This document shows, one piece after another, positions 59,569 through 64,000 of a stretch of 64,000 nucleotides of DNA. The position numbers and the translations under genes were made by a program. Origin of the DNA: Crocodylus rhombifer (Eukaryota; Chordata; Crocodylia; Crocodylidae). Every line of letters starts with the position of its first letter. Positions within the stretch are counted from its first letter, which is position 1. The stretch is from positions 846,609-910,608 of the forward strand of contig JAVSML010025537.1 of assembly GCA_038503035.1 (NCBI GenBank), given 5' to 3'. The notes beneath the pieces are model-generated. The model had not been told where the DNA came from, made no database searches, and saw only the letters and a list, made by a program, of their open reading frames with translations.

Positions 59569-60005
59569 CATCTACCTGTGCTATTAATGCACCTGAATAA
59601 ACTCTGGTGCAGTTTGCACTGGAGTTTATTGCTCCCAGGTGCAGCATTTACACATACAGCTGGGACCACAACCTATTGAGCTGGAGTTGCTCCACCCCAG
59701 CTTAATGTGCTGCATAGGGGCTGGCTGGGGCATGAAGGTGCTACAGCGCAGGGCCAGCTAGCAGGCAGCCCCCACACTGTAGCACCCTCATGCCCTAGCC
59801 AGTCTCCTTTACCATCTATATGTGTGTTTGAGCACATGTATGTATTCTGCTCTAGGATAATACTGGTTCTGGGCAGTACTGTCCTATGGCAGAGTTAACT
59901 AGTTTACTGCGGCCTAATAGTGCCATTTGTGTAGATGGTGACACTTTACTGCACAGGTAATTAGTCAACTCCTTAATAGAGCATCCATACAGGTGCACCT
60001 ACTGT
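59569..60005. mobile_element. DNA-transposon-like repeat with internal palindrome
   Basis: It starts TAGGCACATCTACCTGTGC and contains the near-perfect palindrome AATAAACTCTGGTGCAG then TTTGCACTGGAGTTTATT at about 59596-59630. It ends with GTGTAGATGGTGACAC and ACTTTACTGCACAGG and a final AGGTGCACCTA near 59993-60003. Word style matches the element at 18545-19025. The exact ends and class are uncertain. Confidence 0.45.
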
Positions 60006-60239
60006 CATGTACACATACACAGTTTTGACACAGATGCCCATTACACTGAGTTTTAGATAATGATACTCTTTTTTTTTTTTTTTTCCCTTTATAAGCCTAG
60101 GACAATACAGATCTGGACCAAAATACTAAACCCTCCATGTATTTCCCTATCTAAGTTTCTTCATCACAGAAATATTTTTTGCTTAGGTCAGGGTCCTCTG
60201 GGTGTCTAGACTATGTTTCCTATGGTTGTTGGCTTTTCT

Positions 60240-60330
60240 TTGTAATTTTTACAACTATTTAGTTATTCTAATAAAAGGTATCAGATTTACCCAAAGAATT
60301 TTGTCTACCAGACTAAGTAGCATTTTTCAC
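60240..60330 (+). repeat. Fragment of the foldback family (+ strand)
   Basis: ACAACTATTTAGTTATTC, TAATAAAAGGTATCAG, then TTTACCCAAAGAATTTTGTC and TACCAGACTAAG parallel the right arm and tail of the palindromic element at 33750-33830. Confidence 0.65.
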
Positions 60331-60377
60331 AACATTATTTCCTTGTTAGCACAACACAGAGAAACTTTAGTACTCAT

Positions 60378-61160
60378 TAGGGCTGTGCAAGGCTTTGGAC
60401 TGTGCTTCGGATCCAGAGAAGCTTCGGACACTTCGATGTCTGAAGCAGCATGTCTGGATCAAAGCACTGGCTTCATTAGGCTTTCCAAAGTGCTTCAGAG
60501 CTTCCGAACCGCTTCAGAGCCGCCTCGGAGATCCGGCCATAGGGTGTAATGGGGAATCAATGAAATATCTATAACTTCATTGTTTTTTGTCTGATTTGGG
60601 TGAGACTTGCGGGGAGGGGGTGGGGGGGTTGCCTCAGTGCAAGAAGCCTGCCACATTTCAAGAAGATCAGTGCAGGGGGTTGGGGGGAACTGCACCCCAA
60701 ATTCTTGAAAGCAAAACTCATGTCACGTGTATGTGTTAAGCCACAGTGGGGTCAGAACTGCGGGGGTGGTAGTGCCTGGTGAGGTCACAAAGACTGTCAA
60801 GTTACAAGATCGGTGCTGGGGTTTGGGCGGGCACCTCAAGCTCCTGACAGGTAAAACTCGTGGCATAGATGACCCTGTGTGTGTTAAGGTGCAGCGGGCT
60901 GAAAACTGCAGGGGTGGTGGCCCCTGCTCAGTCCATGAAACCTGCCAACTTTCAAGTAGATAAGTGTAGGGGCTATTGTAAAAGTTATAGATATTTCATT
61001 GATTCCCAATTATACCCTGTGGCCGGATCTCTGAAGTCCTCAGAGCCACTTTGGCAGATTTGAATCAGGAACCCAGTCCGGAGCTCTGGATCGGATCGCT
61101 GGCATCCAAAGCAGCTGGACCTGAAGCTGGATTGAATAGCTGCCTACTTGCACAGGCTTA
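60378..61160. mobile_element. Long foldback element with internal tandem repeats
   Basis: The left arm (60378-60590) and right arm (about 60970-61160) are inverted copies. Examples are tagggctgtgcaag against cttgcacaggctta at the tips, and GGGAATCAATGAAATATC then TATAACTT (60552-60577), mirrored at about 60980-61008. Between the arms lie two and a half tandem units of about 147 bp, starting near 60607, 60757 and 60904, each with a 'CTGC-GGGGTGG' start and a 'CAAGTTACAAGATC' or 'CAACTTTCAAGTAGAT' middle. The flanks gtactcat and gtgctttt agree at 5 of 8, weak support for a hAT-type duplication. No transposase is encoded. Confidence 0.7.
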
Positions 61161-62513
61161 GTGCTTTTTTTTTTTTTCCTAGAAGGGGGGGGGGGGGAAG
61201 CCTAGTACTTGAAACTGGATGAGTCTGTTAATTTCAGTTATATTACTGGCTTTCAAAAAAGTTGGTTTTGCTTGTATTCTGCAGTATTTTTGGATTTAAA
61301 TGATATACTATTTGTCCCAGGGAAACCTGAGAAAAATGCGTCGTGGGTAAGCTGTAGCTAGTTAGCAACACTGTATTGGGTGCATTTGCTAGACGTGGCT
61401 GTATTTTAAATAGGAAGGCTGTTATGGGCTATGCAAGTTACTTGAGGAGATTTCATAATACTAACTACTTAAATCTAGGCATTCTGGATATTGAATTTGA
61501 GGTTTAATTAGTTGATATAGTTTCATAGTTTCATTGTTGCACATCTTGACAAGTTGACATTTGAAGAAGTCTGTATGCAACCATTTCATTAAAAAATCTA
61601 TTTGCCTGATAGGTGGCAAATACCCCAGTACATCATTATATGAAATGATGTAATTGTTCAAGTTGGATCAAATGGATCTGGTCAGTGATCTTTACTAGCC
61701 TTGCAATAAAAGCTTGAAATTCCAAGCCACATGCCTGTTCTGGGTGCCAGAATTTACTGCGCTATTCTGTTAGCATATAATATATACAAAATAGTTATGA
61801 CTGCATTCACTAATACCAAAAATCCACAATAGTCTTCCCTTTTCTTCCTCCGCTGAAGTGATTCTTAATGCGACATGGTTCCATTTATTGATTTTACATC
61901 ATACTGCGCTTTTGTCTACATAAATTCCATAAACTTCTGTTCCAGGTGCCTCCTTGTTGGGAACAATAGGGAATCTGGTAGTTGAGAAGGAAAAGGTGAG
62001 AACTCTGGCTTAAAACTGAGCTTGTTATTAAAAATAGTGGCAGGAAATGTGAACATATTATAGTCGCAGCATAACTGCAGCTAATTATCCAGGTATCTCA
62101 AAAGAAAAGATTTGAAGCTGGCACATAAGGCTAAATAAAGTTCCTCATAGTGGTGTAGGTACGTGGTGTGGTGTGGTGCTTCCACTTCACCTGTAGAATA
62201 TATTGTATGTTTTGTTTAGTTACAGTAGATTGAGATTTTTACTCATTGAAATAGTATTATTTACCAATGTTTTTATATACTGGGTTTGCTAAATTCAGGC
62301 TGGAGCCTGACGAAATTGTTTTTTTAGATTGTGATTTTTAGGCTGTGGTTTTGGTTGTTTTTTTTTTTAGCCATAGTAGCACACTTCTAACAAAAATTGT
62401 GCATATAAGCTCATAGGATTCATATGGAATAAATTCATGAAGTAGTAACAAAAATTCTTGTGGATGGCTTAAGGGAATGAATAATGATCTTGGAAGCAGA
62501 GTGTCCTCTAGGT
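61161..62513. other. TDRD3 intron, mostly unique
   Basis: Poly-T followed by poly-G (61165-61198), otherwise AT-rich intron DNA without a supported feature. Confidence 0.5.
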
Positions 62514-62669
62514 CAGTGGTCTCCAAAGTGGGGTGTGCAAGATGATCCATTGGGGTGTGGGAAAAAATAGAACTTCTATTTCTATTTATATAAATATATA
62601 TTGGGGATGCGTGCTCAAAATTTTTTTTACCAATAAGGGTGCTCGATCAAAAAAGTTTGGAAACCACTG
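62514..62669. mobile_element. Short hAT-type MITE with perfect 8-bp duplication
   Basis: A 156-bp element with ends CAGTGGTCTCCAAAGT and GTTTGGAAACCACTG. Both sides carry the identical octamer ctctaggt (62506-62513 and 62670-62677), a textbook hAT target-site duplication. The perfect duplication suggests a young or lucky copy. It is AT-rich inside and non-coding. Confidence 0.92.
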
Positions 62670-63515
62670 CTCTAGGTAACTGGCTGGAATTTGGCTTGAT
62701 TGGTCGTTGCTGAAAAGCTACTATGTGAGAGTTGATAAATGACTTATTTTAGATCAGTTGGTGTTTCGTTCTAAAAATGGCTAATGGATAAGTTTCACAT
62801 AATAAAAATTTCCATGAATTAGTACCTTTTTGGACAGTAAAACTGTAAAGTAAGAACTGAGCAGCCATGGAAACTAGAATTAGATTTCATATTATTATTG
62901 TTTATACATTATGAGTTGAGGAGCTTTAGGTTAGTAAGCTGATTGAAATAATTATTCCCCATGCTTTTATACTTTTATAGTTTAAAAATGGCTATCTTAA
63001 AGAGAAGATGCAAGCAATGGGAAAATTTACATTTTTTTTCATGGTTGCAATGACTGACCTTAGTTCTAATAATCAATTTGTTCAGTCCATCTGAAGAAAA
63101 TCAGCTGAAAAGCCCTCTCTATTCTGCTAACAAAAAATACATTTATAAGTTAAGTCTTCTGCCAGTTTTTCGTTTTTTGGCATGTACTCTCCTGTTTAAT
63201 ACTGTGGTAGTATTTAACCGTGCTATAAAAGCTGAGTTCAAATTTTTCCTTTTGGACTGTAGTTTTTGTAGCAGCTTGTTGAGTCAGATGTATGAATTAT
63301 TTTTTTAATCAGTTAACCAAAAATCTTAAGTCTGAACAAACGCTACTGATTCAGAGCTAACTTTCTTAAACATCATACCCAACCATTAAGTAGAGAAAAT
63401 AAGTGTTTTCAATTGGATAAAGCTTTCTTTTGAATTATTTTTTTAATCTTGGATAGAAGTTGCCATCCTGGCTTGATCTTTTTATTTTTGGTCCTTGTTG
63501 TCATTTTGCTTTATT
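62670..63515. other. TDRD3 intron, unique sequence
   Basis: AT-rich DNA without recognisable features. Confidence 0.5.
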
Positions 63516-64000
63516 AGAATCATAGAGAAGTAGGGCTGGAAGGGACCTCGAAGTCATCTAGTCCAACCCCCCTGTCTCAGGCAGGGCCATAACCATCAGC
63601 CCATCCCATAAAAACTCTTATCTAGATTCTGTGTAAGAATGCTGTCAACCCTGATGCCACTAAGCCTAATGCCCTATCCTGCTTCAGGTAAAGCAAGGGG
63701 ATAAATGGCAGCCACTGTCCTGCTTCTGTGAAATGTTGTCAATATGTGCTCAAGTCATCCTGGGTAGAGGACCACACCCCCTGCTACAGAGGAAGGCAAA
63801 ATCCCAGCATCCAGTACATCTGACCATGGGGTAAAATTCCTTCCTGACCCCAAATAGTGTGACTCGTGTGGCCCTGAGTGGAGGCGTAAGATCCTCTAGC
63901 CAGGAACCTCCAGCTTTGGCACATCCCAGTTAGAGTTCTCAGCCTTGGCTATAGCCAGCACCCAATGCCCTGGGAAGGCTTAAAAATACACGTAGCAGAA
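63516..64000 (-). mobile_element. CR1 LINE 3' end, cut by the window edge (minus strand)
   Basis: It begins with the CR1 3' end read on +: AGAATCATAGAGAAGTAGGG, CTGGAAGGGACCTCGAAG, TAGTCCAACCCCCC. It continues with 3' UTR text (CATCTGACCATGGGGTAAA, then TTCCTTCCTGACCCC). The complement of the 'catggtcagattgg' word matches 12411-12941 and 23400-23420, so it is the same subfamily in the opposite orientation. ORF2 would lie beyond 64000. Confidence 0.85.

Noticed and set aside
58345..64000. Next TDRD3 exon (SLNTPPGTK region)
   Set aside because: I read this stretch for the expected codons next to an AG acceptor and did not find them. The exon is likely beyond the window.

Overview
The window looks like vertebrate intronic DNA, most likely from a crocodilian; a turtle or other non-avian sauropsid is possible. 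The argument is indirect. Interspersed repeats are dominated by CR1 LINEs of several ages, hAT-type short transposons and long inverted-repeat (foldback) elements, set in AT-rich, intron-like sequence. There are no bacterial features (no operons, ribosome binding sites or CRISPR arrays), and the open frames that cross the GC-rich blocks are not genes. Two runs of exactly 10 N (18971-18980 and 39415-39424) are assembly gaps.

The only cellular gene I can support is TDRD3 (Tudor domain-containing protein 3) on the + strand. Three consecutive internal coding exons are present: 34756-34840, 39995-40060 and 58184-58344. Their splice phases join perfectly, and they encode about residues 15-118 of the protein, i.e. 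most of the N-terminal OB-fold region that docks topoisomerase 3-beta. The first coding exon and the exons for the UBA, Tudor and C-terminal regions are not in the window. I infer that 1-34755 is the preceding intron or upstream DNA, and that everything after 58344 is the next intron.

Layout. 1-2.5 kb: an hAT-like foldback element and AT-rich DNA. 2.5-4.5 kb: a CR1 copy sitting in the loop of a palindromic element. 4.5-12 kb: mostly unique DNA with two hAT-type elements. 11.6-13 kb: a CR1 copy with an ORF1 esterase remnant. 16.2-16.6 kb: the C-terminal end of a decayed non-LTR retrotransposon. 22.8-24.6 kb: a CR1 interrupted by a hAT element. 27.7-32.3 kb: a nearly complete CR1 (ORF1 esterase, endonuclease, reverse transcriptase) split by a 794-bp solo LTR. 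33.4-33.8 kb: a long palindrome. 34.7-40.1 kb: two TDRD3 exons with a nested CR1/hAT cluster between them. 43.6-44.2 kb: a hAT foldback. 45.4-47.0 kb: an ancient CR1-type LINE. 47.5-50 kb: a GC-rich block with a possible decayed retrotransposon ORF1/gag. 51.8-55.5 kb: three CR1 copies. 58.2 kb: the third TDRD3 exon. 59.5-62.7 kb: three DNA-transposon-like elements. 63.5-64 kb: a CR1 running off the end.

I did not find a new cellular system. The most interesting material is structural: nested insertions whose order can be read from target-site duplications, a set of long snap-back elements, and a near-identical inverted pair of CR1 copies that brackets a frame-sensitive 85-nt TDRD3 exon.
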